Below are positions 24,960 through 33,198 of a stretch of 64,000 nucleotides of DNA, one piece after another. Position numbers and translations under genes: made by a program. Position 1 is the first letter of the stretch, and every line of letters starts with the position of its first letter. The notes under the pieces were generated by a model. It was not told the DNA's origin and searched no databases. It saw nothing but the letters and a program-made list of their open reading frames with translations. Origin of the DNA: Hahella sp. HNIBRBA332 (GTDB taxonomy: Bacteria > Pseudomonadota > Gammaproteobacteria > Pseudomonadales > Oleiphilaceae); the NCBI RefSeq assembly GCF_030719035.1, contig NZ_CP132203.1:5040501-5104500 (forward strand), read 5' to 3'.

Positions 24960-27236
24960 TTAGATCACGCTGTACTTGGCCCGTAGACGCTGGCGCACGA
25001 ATTCGGCCACGGTGTTTACCAGGAAGGTAAACAAGAACAACACGAACGCCGCCAGGAACAGAATCCGGAAGTGGGAGCTGCCAACTTCGGACTCCGGCAT
25101 TTCCACCGCAATGTTAGCGGCCAGCGTACGCATGCCCTCAAAGATGTTCATGTCCATAATCGGCGTGTTGCCTGTCGCCATCAGCACAATCATGGTCTCA
25201 CCGACAGCGCGTCCCAGACCGATCATCAGTGCGGAGAAAATACCCGGGCTGGCGGTCGGCAACACCACGCGAATCATGGTTTGCCATTGTGTTGCGCCCA
25301 GCGCTAGTGATCCGTAGGTCAGATGCTTGGGTACGCTGAATACGGCGTCTTCGGTAATGGAGAAAATAGTGGGAATCACCGCAAAACCCATCGCCGCGCC
25401 AACCACAAGAGCGTTGCGCTGGTCATAATCCAAGCCCAGGTTGTCTTTCAGCCAAAGAGGCATATTGCCGGCGAACAAAGCGATCTCTACAACAGGGCTG
25501 ATAGCGAAACTAAGCCAACCGATGAAACAGATAACCGGCAACAGCAACAATGGCTCCCAACCTTCCGGAACCATCAGACGTACGGACTGCGGCATATTGG
25601 CCCATGCGAAGCTAAACACAAGAATCGCGATCGGGGTCAGCACCAACAGCGTAAATACGCCCGGCATGTGAGACTCCATGAATGGAGCGAAAAACAAACC
25701 AGCCAGAAAGCCCAAAATAACCGTCGGCAACGCTTCCATAAGCTCAATCGCCGGCTTCACTTTCCGACGCAAAGTCGGCGACATGAAATGAGCGGTATAC
25801 AAGGCGCCGCAGATTGCCAGAGGAATTGCGATCAACATGGCGTAGAACGCCGCTTTGATCGTGCCGAAGACCAGGGGCGTAAGGCTGTACTTGGGTTCAA
25901 AGTCATTACTGGCTGCGGAGGACTGCCAAACATAATCAGGCTCGGAATAACCTTCATACCAGACTTCGTTCCAGAGCGCGGACCAGGATACGTCCGGATG
26001 TTCATTGTCGATGCTCCAGAAATGCAGACGATCATCCTGTGACTGCAGCAGCATGAAGTTGGCTCTGGGCGCGACCGCCATATGCTTGACGTCGCCATCG
26101 ACGACCTGCTCCTGCAACAAATGGCGTTCAGCAGTGGTATTAAAAATCGCCGCGTCACCCTGAGCGGTAGCAACCAGAAAGCCTTTGCGTCTTGGCTCTA
26201 CCGCAATTCTGGCGATGGCCGACTTACCCGCCTGGAAGCTGCGCACATGCTGCAAGTGATATTGATTTTCAGCGTCGCGAACGGGGAACCACTGGCGTAT
26301 CTCGCCACGGTTGTTGGCGATCAACAAGGAATAGCCGCCCAGCAGAAACCTCATGTCAGTGATCTGGGAACCAGACGCGACAGCGTCGACGCGCGCGATC
26401 AGATCCGGCGACTGCTTGTTGGAAATGTCGTACATATCCAGCTTGCCGCTCTTGGTAGCAACATACAGCCAACGGGTATCTGGACTGATCTGAATGGAAA
26501 CGATATCGCCATTCACTGATGGCATAGTGACGGAGGACTCTTCCAGCGTCACGTCGCCAGTCAGGAAGTTCGCTTCCTTCTCGTAGAAGCTGGCGAACAG
26601 CTTGTTCGACTCATTGGCGCCGACGACCAGCAGGTAGTCATTATTATCACGCACCGCCACATGGGTCAGCGCCGAGCCGGATGGATCTAACGCCATCGGA
26701 GACTCGCCATAGGGAAACTCCAGCGATGGAGTGATTACCCTGACATTGTTGGGCCAAGTGATATTATAAGTGTGCTTGAAGATAACAACGCCGCCGTCAC
26801 TCACTCCAGCCACCACGGTATTGGAGCCCGGCGCGCCTTCGTTAACGCCTGTCAATGACGCGCCATCTGAAATAGGCAGACGGGTAGCGGAATCAACGGA
26901 GCCATCTTTTAAATTAAAAAAAGTGACATTGCCATTATCATCCAGACGCATTCCCTTCTCGGCTTGCTCTTCCATGCCCAGCAACAGGGTCGCGCCCTTC
27001 TCGCCGGGAATGTCATAACTGGCGACAGCGTCTACGGACGCGGATTCAAAAATCGGCGCCACTTCATACAGTAAGTAAAAGAAGATTAGGGTGACTGCAA
27101 CAATGACGCTCACACCGCCAGCGGCGATAAACCCTTTCGCCATTTTGTCTTTCAGGGTTCGGATACTGCGGTGACGCTTGAGCTGGGGGGTATTGAAGTC
27201 TATCTCCGGGGCTTTGACAGATACCGCCTCATTCAT
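24960..27236 (-). CDS. pstC: Phosphate ABC transporter permease PstC (long form)
   Basis: A 758-residue permease, more than twice the usual length of about 310. A first membrane segment lies at about residues 36-60. A large extracytoplasmic region of about 390 residues follows, beta-rich with blade-like repeats ('SPDTRWLYVATKSGKLDMYDI') that suggest a beta-propeller. The C-terminal 300 residues form the MetI-like permease with 'HLTYGSLALGATQWQTMIRVVLP' and 'GLGRAVGETMIVLMATGN'. It is first in the pstC-pstA-pstB-phoU operon, with its own Pho box at 27283-27300. Confidence 0.92.
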   Translation of the reverse strand: MNEAVSVKAPEIDFNTPQLKRHRSIRTLKDKMAKGFIAAGGVSVIVAVTLIFFYLLYEVAPIFESASVDAVASYDIPGEKGATLLLGMEEQAEKGMRLDDNGNVTFFNLKDGSVDSATRLPISDGASLTGVNEGAPGSNTVVAGVSDGGVVIFKHTYNITWPNNVRVITPSLEFPYGESPMALDPSGSALTHVAVRDNNDYLLVVGANESNKLFASFYEKEANFLTGDVTLEESSVTMPSVNGDIVSIQISPDTRWLYVATKSGKLDMYDISNKQSPDLIARVDAVASGSQITDMRFLLGGYSLLIANNRGEIRQWFPVRDAENQYHLQHVRSFQAGKSAIARIAVEPRRKGFLVATAQGDAAIFNTTAERHLLQEQVVDGDVKHMAVAPRANFMLLQSQDDRLHFWSIDNEHPDVSWSALWNEVWYEGYSEPDYVWQSSAASNDFEPKYSLTPLVFGTIKAAFYAMLIAIPLAICGALYTAHFMSPTLRRKVKPAIELMEALPTVILGFLAGLFFAPFMESHMPGVFTLLVLTPIAILVFSFAWANMPQSVRLMVPEGWEPLLLLPVICFIGWLSFAISPVVEIALFAGNMPLWLKDNLGLDYDQRNALVVGAAMGFAVIPTIFSITEDAVFSVPKHLTYGSLALGATQWQTMIRVVLPTASPGIFSALMIGLGRAVGETMIVLMATGNTPIMDMNIFEGMRTLAANIAVEMPESEVGSSHFRILFLAAFVLFLFTFLVNTVAEFVRQRLRAKYSVI

Positions 27237-27266
27237 AGTGAAATCCCAATATTAAAAGATGCGCAA

Positions 27267-27300
27267 ACGATAACGGCACAATGTGACATTTATGTTACAA
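27267..27300 (-). promoter_or_regulatory. Pho box and -10 upstream of pstC
   Basis: On the minus strand, TTGTAACATAAATGTCAC (27300-27283) matches the Pho box layout. A -10-like TATCGT (27272-27267) follows after 10 bp, 31 bp before the pstC start. It shares 15 of 18 bases with the box before pstS. PhoB control of the permease operon is the natural inference. Confidence 0.78.
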
Positions 27301-27447
27301 CCCTGTCACATTTGTCGCTGGCGGAGACTTCATTAAAGCAAAGGGATTTTAAGCTTCTATGACAGCTTATCGGGACGTGGAGCCAGCAACCGCCAATGCT
27401 CCAGGCGACAAGCAAGTAACGGGCGACGTAAGGGATAAAGAGAGGGA

Positions 27448-27490
27448 GCGTTAGCGAGGATGAAGCCGTGTCATCCCCGCTTATTAACGC
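27448..27490 (-). other. Long imperfect stem-loop between TIGR03545 gene and pstC
   Basis: GCGTTA (27448-27453) pairs with TAACGC (27485-27490), and an inner GGATGA/TCATCC stem follows (27458-27463, 27470-27475). It lies 21 bp after the stop of the TIGR03545 gene, without a U-tract. It could be a 3' end or a processing site. The rest of 27301-27510 is without a gene. Confidence 0.4.
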
Positions 27491-27510
27491 TGATTAGAGC
27501 AGAATCTCAG

Positions 27511-29202
27511 TTACAGCAGGTTGGAAAAGTCGCCGATGCGTTCTTGTAACAGCGCGTTGATATCGACCAGTCCATTCAACTCACTGTCCAGTCCGCCGAC
27601 TTTCTCGCTGACGATTTCATTCAGTTTCGCCTGCACTTTTCCAGAAAGCTTTTTCTTTTCCTCATCGATCAGCCCTTTCACGCTTTGCGACAGAATTTTG
27701 TCCAGACTGGAGGTAATCTTCACTTCTGGGTCCTGCAACGCGCCTGAGGCCAGCATATTCACATCGAACTGAGAAATATTCTTCAACGCGTTCAGCAACG
27801 CCTTCTTCAGGGGAGCGCTCTCGCCCTCCAACAGATTGGCCAGTTGGACTTCCAGGAACTTGGCGTCGACATTCATCGCCAGCTTGCCGTCTGTAATGTC
27901 GGCCTTGCCCGCAATGGCAGCGATGGCTTTGCTCAAGGTCACGGGGAAGTCTTCTTTATCAGAGAAGACGATATCGGTGACAGGTAAATCCTTCAGGTCG
28001 AAGGAGAACGAGTCTTTAGCGACAGCGGTGACGTGATCAAGGACGCCTTTGAAGTCCATCTTTCCAATGCCCTGCGCCTGGCTTTGCAACGCTAATTGCG
28101 CAGGCTTACCCCAAACATCCGCGCGATCCGTCAAGTTGTTGAACTCACCGGAGAACGGCACATCCTGCTGTGGGATCGGCAATTTACCGCTGATGCTCAG
28201 CGTCTTCACCAGGAACCGTGGCAAGCCATCGCTGTAATCCGTTGTGTCGGGCTCTGAGGCGGATTTCTGCGTTTCATCGCCAGAGCCATTGATGTAAGGC
28301 TGCAAACGACCGTACCACATGTAGGCGTTGTTCGCCCATTTCGCCACCTCATCGCCGAACAAGGCTTTCGCCAGACCTTCCCAGGCGCCAGGATTCAAAC
28401 CGGCCAGCTCCATCACACGCTTCATATCTTCCTGCGGCGCGGCTTTTACTTTGGCCAGATCCGCTTTCAACTGGGCAACTTCTTTTTCCAGATCAGCCTT
28501 GGCGTCGCGAATTTTCTGCAAGTCTTTCTTGGCGTCGCTCTGCAAATCCTTCACCTTGGCGACCGCCTGCAGTCTTTCCAGAGGATTTTTCGCCTCTTTC
28601 AACGCCTTGATGCGCTGCTTATAGCTTTCCAGGGTTTCTTTATTGGGCAAGCCATCGATACGCTCTTTCCAGGCTTTCTTGCGCGCAGCCAGAGACGCCT
28701 CCATCTCTTTGGCCATGGCTACGGTCTTGAGGTCCACTCTGGCCAGCAGTTCATTCGGATCTGGAATATCAATGGCCGGCAGTTTCATATCTTCTTTGAA
28801 CTGATCAACCAGCGACGGTTCCTGACTGGGCGGCGGCGTTAATCCCGGCACAGCGCCGGTAACCGAGCGCGCAGTATTAAAACGCATTCCTTCCAGCGCA
28901 GCGGTCTCCACAATTACTTTGGACTTCAACAATGGCTCCCAGTCCAGGTTCGCGTCGATCAGTTCCGCTTCAAATGCATTGGTCATCGGCGCCTGAGGAT
29001 TAGTCACCTTCAAACCATAAATTGAGGCGCCAAGAGGAAAGAAACGGACATCCACCGAATCGACTTCCACTTTGGCCTTAACCGCTTTGGTTCCTTCTTC
29101 TTCAATCGCGAACTTGGCGATGATATCTATAAAAAAGAGAGCGGCTATGACTATTACGATCAACAGAACGAATACATAGCCAACCAACTTAAGTGCGCGC
29201 AT
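27511..29202 (-). CDS. TIGR03545 family protein (AsmA-like, membrane-anchored)
   Basis: A 563-residue protein with one N-terminal membrane anchor (about 5-30) and a large extracytoplasmic part. Its start resembles AsmA/DUF748 proteins ('VDSVDVRFFPLGASIYGLKVTNP'). Residues about 160-265 are a Lys/Glu/Ala-rich coiled coil. The rest is beta-rich with lipid-transfer-like character. I recognise the pattern of the conserved family TIGR03545, whose function is unknown. AGGAAAAG precedes the ATG at 29202. It sits between pstS and pstC, so linkage to phosphate physiology is possible but unproven; a terminator separates it from pstS. Confidence 0.75.
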   Translation of the reverse strand: MRALKLVGYVFVLLIVIVIAALFFIDIIAKFAIEEEGTKAVKAKVEVDSVDVRFFPLGASIYGLKVTNPQAPMTNAFEAELIDANLDWEPLLKSKVIVETAALEGMRFNTARSVTGAVPGLTPPPSQEPSLVDQFKEDMKLPAIDIPDPNELLARVDLKTVAMAKEMEASLAARKKAWKERIDGLPNKETLESYKQRIKALKEAKNPLERLQAVAKVKDLQSDAKKDLQKIRDAKADLEKEVAQLKADLAKVKAAPQEDMKRVMELAGLNPGAWEGLAKALFGDEVAKWANNAYMWYGRLQPYINGSGDETQKSASEPDTTDYSDGLPRFLVKTLSISGKLPIPQQDVPFSGEFNNLTDRADVWGKPAQLALQSQAQGIGKMDFKGVLDHVTAVAKDSFSFDLKDLPVTDIVFSDKEDFPVTLSKAIAAIAGKADITDGKLAMNVDAKFLEVQLANLLEGESAPLKKALLNALKNISQFDVNMLASGALQDPEVKITSSLDKILSQSVKGLIDEEKKKLSGKVQAKLNEIVSEKVGGLDSELNGLVDINALLQERIGDFSNLL

Positions 29203-29335
29203 GGCTTTTCCTTATGTTTTCTTTGGCGAGAGAGTTACCCCGATAATCGCATAAGATAGCAGCGCGGATGTGAAATGTGTATTGCGGGATGGCGGGGATT
29301 ATGCGTAGAACCCAAGCAGGTAAGTACGCCCCACA

Positions 29336-29369
29336 AAAGAAAAAACCGCCAGCAAGAGGCGGTTTTTTT
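29336..29369 (-). terminator. Terminator after pstS
   Basis: A 5-bp CCGCC/GGCGG core (29346-29350, 29358-29362) extended by A/T pairs gives AAAAACCGCC paired with GGCGGTTTTT, with a 7-base loop. On the minus strand the stem ends in six Ts (29345-29340), 55 bp beyond the pstS stop. It would largely insulate the TIGR03545 gene from pstS. Confidence 0.85.
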
Positions 29370-29399
29370 CGACCTTTCGGCTTTGTCTGTAAGTGAGTC

Positions 29400-30371
29400 T
29401 TACAGCGCCAGCTCTTTCAGGTACTTGCTGGTGACGGAAGCAGGCAGCGGCACGTAGCCGTCTTTCACAACCACTTCCTGACCCTGCTTGGACATGATCA
29501 TTTTGATGAACTCGCCAACGATAGGGTCCAGGTCTTTGTTTGGAGCCTTGTTAACGTATACGTACAAGAAACGGGACAGTGGGTATTCGCCAGTGATCGC
29601 CGTTGCAGGTGAAGCTTCTACGAACTTGTCGCCGTCTTTCTTGGCCAGAGGGACCAAGCGTACGCTAGCGGTTTTGTAACCAATGCCAGAATAACCAATG
29701 CCATTTACAGATTCAGACACGCCCTGAACGACGGATGCCGAACCCGGCTGTTCGTTAACGTTATTTTTGAAGTCGCCTTTACACAATGCGTGCTCTTTAA
29801 AGTAACCGTAGGTGCCGGAAACTGAGTTACGACCAAACAATTGAACGGAACGGTTCGCCATGGAACCGGTTAAACCCAGATCGCCCCAGGCAGTGACGTC
29901 TTTGCTGAAGCCGCACTTGCGAGTGGAGGAGAACACGGCGTCAACTTGCGCCATGGTCATGCCTTTAATGGGATTGTCTTTATGTACGAACACCGCCAAG
30001 GCATCAATTGCAACGGGGATCGCGGTTGGCTTGTAGCCGAATTTCTTCTCAAAGGCTTCCAGCTCTTTGTCTTTCATCTTGCGGCTCATTGGTCCCAAGT
30101 TGGAAGTGCCTTCGGTCAATGCTGGCGGAGCGGTAGAGGATCCAGCAGCTTGAATCTGAATATTGACGTTTGGATAGTTACGCTTGAACTCTTCAGCCCA
30201 CAGTGTCATCAGGTTGGCCAGAGTATCGGAACCTACGCTGGATAGATTGCCGGAAACACCACTTGCTTTGCTGTAATCAGTCAGCTTGGGATCCAGATCC
30301 GCGGAAGCTGCGCCTGCCCAGAATGAAGCAGCGACAACTGTGGCTGCCGCAAAAAATTTTTTTAATTGCAT
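29400..30371 (-). CDS. pstS: Phosphate ABC transporter periplasmic binding protein PstS
   Basis: A 323-residue protein with signal peptide MQLKKFFAAATVVAASFWAG...SA|DLD. The phosphate-binding pattern is present: SSVGSDTLANLM (about 45-56), QAAGSSTAPPALTEGTSNLGPMSRKM (about 75-100, given in part), and 'GRNSVSGTYGYFKEH' (about 185-199). It captures phosphate in the periplasm for PstCAB. Length fits the PstS family. It is transcribed from a Pho-box promoter (30431-30464), separately from pstCAB. Confidence 0.95.
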   Translation of the reverse strand: MQLKKFFAAATVVAASFWAGAASADLDPKLTDYSKASGVSGNLSSVGSDTLANLMTLWAEEFKRNYPNVNIQIQAAGSSTAPPALTEGTSNLGPMSRKMKDKELEAFEKKFGYKPTAIPVAIDALAVFVHKDNPIKGMTMAQVDAVFSSTRKCGFSKDVTAWGDLGLTGSMANRSVQLFGRNSVSGTYGYFKEHALCKGDFKNNVNEQPGSASVVQGVSESVNGIGYSGIGYKTASVRLVPLAKKDGDKFVEASPATAITGEYPLSRFLYVYVNKAPNKDLDPIVGEFIKMIMSKQGQEVVVKDGYVPLPASVTSKYLKELAL

Positions 30372-30430
30372 AGGGATGAACTCCTGATTTCGATTGCGAC
30401 GTATCCGATAGGTTCGTCGGATTGATCGCC

Positions 30431-30464
30431 ACTATAGGATTCGAATGTGACAGGGATGTTACAA
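30431..30464 (-). promoter_or_regulatory. Pho box and -10 upstream of pstS
   Basis: On the minus strand, TTGTAACATCCCTGTCAC (30464-30447) is followed after 10 bp by TATAGT (30436-30431), 60 bp before the pstS start. Upstream (30465-30483) further TGTCA-like half-sites (ATGTCACAACGCGTCATT) suggest more PhoB contacts. The rest of 30484-30714 is the divergent leader of the TRAP operon and shows no clear promoter. Confidence 0.85.
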
Positions 30465-30714
30465 AATGACGCGTTGTGACATGCAGATTGCAACGTGATT
30501 TCACCCAAGGCTCATCGCATTCCCCCTTCACTCAGGTTAAACTTAGCGGTTGAATTTCCGCCCCGGTTAAGGAAACAAGAGACTGCTTCACATTAGGGAT
30601 TTTTCGGGCGTCGTATGCATAGATATGTCAGAAGTAAGTGCTGTGGACATAAAGGGCTGCTGACTCGGTCGTTACGCCGATAGCCCCATCTAACAACAAG
30701 AAGGAAAATCCATA

Positions 30715-31254
30715 ATGACTAACGGCCTCACTGCTGTTGTGAGACTCATTGACGCATTTACCGAGAAAACCGGCGCGATCATCGCCTGGCTCAATATCGG
30801 AATGGTGGTCGGAACCGTCGCCGTCGTCCTGCTCCGATACGTCTTCAACAACAGTTCCATCGCCCTGCAGGAATCCGTGCTTTACATGCACGGCTTTGTA
30901 TTCATGATCGCATCCGCCTACACCCTGAAACACGACGAACACGTCAGGGTGGATATTCTTTACCAACGATTTTCCGTCCGCGGCAAAGCGATAGTGAATC
31001 TGTTGGGAACCTTGTTGCTGCTTTTCCCTCTGATCATTTACATCGGCATAGAAAGCTGGCCTTACATTGCCCAAAGCTGGCGCATTCGCGAAGTGTCTCC
31101 AGAAACGGCTGGCCTGCCTGCCGTCTTCATCCTCAAATCACTTATTCTGGCGCTGGTTTTTGTGCTTGGCGCTCAGGGTATTGCGGAGGTTCTGCGCAAC
31201 CTTTGCCTGATTATCGCCCCCAGCCATTCCAGCGGACAGAAGGAGCAAGACTGA
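30715..31254 (+). CDS. TRAP transporter small permease (DctQ family)
   Basis: A 179-residue protein with four hydrophobic segments. The family pattern 'FVFMIASAYTLKHDEHVRVDILYQRFSVRGKAIVNLLGTLLLL' is present in the middle. It is the small membrane subunit of a TRAP transporter, which imports organic acids using the Na+ gradient. AAGGA precedes the ATG. It is directly followed (one base) by the large permease gene, so the two form an operon. Confidence 0.92.
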   Translation: MTNGLTAVVRLIDAFTEKTGAIIAWLNIGMVVGTVAVVLLRYVFNNSSIALQESVLYMHGFVFMIASAYTLKHDEHVRVDILYQRFSVRGKAIVNLLGTLLLLFPLIIYIGIESWPYIAQSWRIREVSPETAGLPAVFILKSLILALVFVLGAQGIAEVLRNLCLIIAPSHSSGQKEQD

Positions 31255-31255
31255 A

Positions 31256-32635
31256 ATGGAGTATATGTCGCTGTTCATGTTCGCTGCGGTATGTCTGGTA
31301 CTGCTTTGCGGTTATCCCGTCGCGTTCTCGCTCGCCGGCACCGCCCTCGCCTTCGCTGGCATTGGCGCCATGGCGGGCGTCTTTGATAACAGTTTCCTGC
31401 TGGCCACTCCCAGTCGCTTATATGGGTTAATGAATAACCAAACACTGCTGGCGGTTCCTTTATTCGTCTTTATGGGATGCATGCTGCAGAAGTCAAAGAT
31501 CGCAGAGAACCTGCTGGAAAGCATGGCCATGCTGTTCCGTAATATTCCTGGCGGTCTGGGGATTTCCGTCGCGGTCGTCGGCATGTTGCTGGCGGCCAGT
31601 ACAGGCATCGTCGGCGCTACGGTGGTGACCATGGGCCTCATCTCTCTGCCTACCATGCTGAAAAGCAAGTACAGTAAAGCGGTAGCGACGGGCACAATTT
31701 GCGCCACGGGAACTTTGGGCCAGATCATTCCCCCGTCGATCGCCTTGGTATTGCTGGGCGATGTACTTTCCAGCGCCTACCAACAAGCCCAGCGCGACAT
31801 GGGCATATTCAACCCGGACACCGTATCCGTGGGCGACCTGTTCGTTGGAGCGCTGATCCCCGGTCTTGTACTGGTTCTGCTGTACATCATTTATCTGTTT
31901 GTGCTGGCGCTGGTTAAACCTGACCTGTTGCCTGCGGGTGAAAAGCTGAGCAAGCAGGAAATGCACTCACGGGAACTCTCCCTGCTACGCGATCTAGCGC
32001 CGCCTCTAGCGCTGATCGTCGCCGTTCTCGGCTCAATTCTGTCCGGCATCGCCACACCAACGGAAGCCGCAGGCGTCGGCGCATTCGGGGCCATAATCCT
32101 GGCGACCTATAAACGCCAGATCTCAATTTCTGTACTAAGGGACGTTTGCCAACAAACCACCCGCGTCACCTGTATGGTGTTCATGATTCTGATTGGCGCC
32201 ACCATTTTTTCACTGGTGTTCCGCGCTTATGGCGGCGATGAGCTAATCAAAGAAATTTTCACCTCCATGCCCGGCGGCGTCTTCATGGCGGTACTCGTGG
32301 TGATGCTGGTTATTTTTTTATTGGGCTTTATCCTCGACTTCATTGAGATCACCTTTGTCGTCGTGCCCATAGTCGGCCCGGTATTGCTGGCGATGGGCGT
32401 TGACCCAATCTGGCTGGGCATCATGATTGGCTTGAATTTACAAACGTCGTTCCTGACCCCCCCTTTCGGGTTTTCGCTGTTTTATTTACGCGGGGTCGCC
32501 CCAAGTCATGTGAAAACGACGGACATTTACATGGGCGTGGCCCCATTTATCGCTATCCAAGTATTAATGCTTTGTTTGCTGGCGGCTTGGCCGTCACTGG
32601 CGACCTGGTTGCCGGAGGTGGTTTACGGGCCCTGA
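31256..32635 (+). CDS. TRAP transporter large permease (DctM family)
   Basis: A 459-residue protein with about 12 hydrophobic segments. DctM markers include 'VAVVGMLLAASTGIVGATVVTMGLISLPTML', 'GTLGQIIPPSIALVLLGD' and 'LNLQTSFLTPPFGFSLFYLRGVAP'. It carries the ion-driven transport. A somewhat long cytoplasmic loop (about 215-255) is polar. It pairs with DctQ at 30715 and, by context, with the convergent binding-protein gene at 33199. The substrate class of this long DctM subgroup is often oxo or alpha-keto acids, an inference only. Confidence 0.92.
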   Translation: MEYMSLFMFAAVCLVLLCGYPVAFSLAGTALAFAGIGAMAGVFDNSFLLATPSRLYGLMNNQTLLAVPLFVFMGCMLQKSKIAENLLESMAMLFRNIPGGLGISVAVVGMLLAASTGIVGATVVTMGLISLPTMLKSKYSKAVATGTICATGTLGQIIPPSIALVLLGDVLSSAYQQAQRDMGIFNPDTVSVGDLFVGALIPGLVLVLLYIIYLFVLALVKPDLLPAGEKLSKQEMHSRELSLLRDLAPPLALIVAVLGSILSGIATPTEAAGVGAFGAIILATYKRQISISVLRDVCQQTTRVTCMVFMILIGATIFSLVFRAYGGDELIKEIFTSMPGGVFMAVLVVMLVIFLLGFILDFIEITFVVVPIVGPVLLAMGVDPIWLGIMIGLNLQTSFLTPPFGFSLFYLRGVAPSHVKTTDIYMGVAPFIAIQVLMLCLLAAWPSLATWLPEVVYGP

Positions 32636-32733
32636 CCGCCTCATTAGTTTAGCGCCTTCGCTACTGCGGAGAAACGCCGCGACAGCGCCTAAACTTGCAG
32701 ATATCGGATTTTCATAAATACAAGAGAACTGTC

Positions 32734-33129
32734 ATGAAAGCTTCTAGTAGCTCAGCACCCAACGGAGAACTGGCGCTTCGCGTCATTGCTCTCGATAAGG
32801 ACACCAACTCCAACGGCGATATCTACGCCGGCTGGTTGATGTCGCAGATGGATCTGGCAGCCGCCAGCATGGCCGGTCGCATCGCCAAAGGCCGCACTGC
32901 GACGGTATCCGTAAAGCAATTGGACTTCCTATCTCCGGTCAGAATCGGTGCGGAAGTCAGTTGTTATGCGCGCATGGTTAACATCGGCACCAGCTCCATG
33001 CACATCGAAGTGGAGGTTTGGACCCGAGACAACCATCAGAATACTCCCCGCAAGGTGACTGAAGGCGTATTTGTGCTGGTCGCGATTGACGACTCAGGAC
33101 GCATTCGCGCAGTGCCTGCCGGAGAGTGA
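32734..33129 (+). CDS. Acyl-CoA thioesterase (YciA-type hotdog)
   Basis: A 131-residue hotdog-fold enzyme. Landmarks are 'LRVIALDKDTNSNGDIYAGWLMSQMDLAAASMA' with the catalytic Asn/Asp region, and 'VSVKQLDFLSPVRIGAEVSCYARM'. The family hydrolyses short to medium acyl-CoAs. The ATG at 32734 is used; a longer TTG reading from 32695 lacks support. It lies 98 bp after the DctM gene on the same strand and may be co-transcribed. Its terminator is shared with the convergent binding-protein gene. Confidence 0.85.
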   Translation: MKASSSSAPNGELALRVIALDKDTNSNGDIYAGWLMSQMDLAAASMAGRIAKGRTATVSVKQLDFLSPVRIGAEVSCYARMVNIGTSSMHIEVEVWTRDNHQNTPRKVTEGVFVLVAIDDSGRIRAVPAGE

Positions 33130-33151
33130 GCGGGCGCAAGACGCGAAGCAT

Positions 33152-33182
33152 AAAAAAAACCGCAGCCTGTGCTGCGGTTTTT
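33152..33182. terminator. Bidirectional intrinsic terminator
   Basis: A 10-bp stem AAACCGCAGC/GCTGCGGTTT (33157-33166, 33171-33180) with a 4-base loop lies between convergent genes. It has Ts on the plus side (33178-33182) and eight As on the other side (33152-33159), which read as Ts on the minus strand. Confidence 0.92.
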
Positions 33183-33198
33183 GTGTCTATCGAGCGCC

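Noticed and set aside
25323..26042. Plus-strand open frame of 239 codons
   Set aside because: Antisense to pstC, a certain gene; the translation has low-complexity His/Arg/Gln composition.
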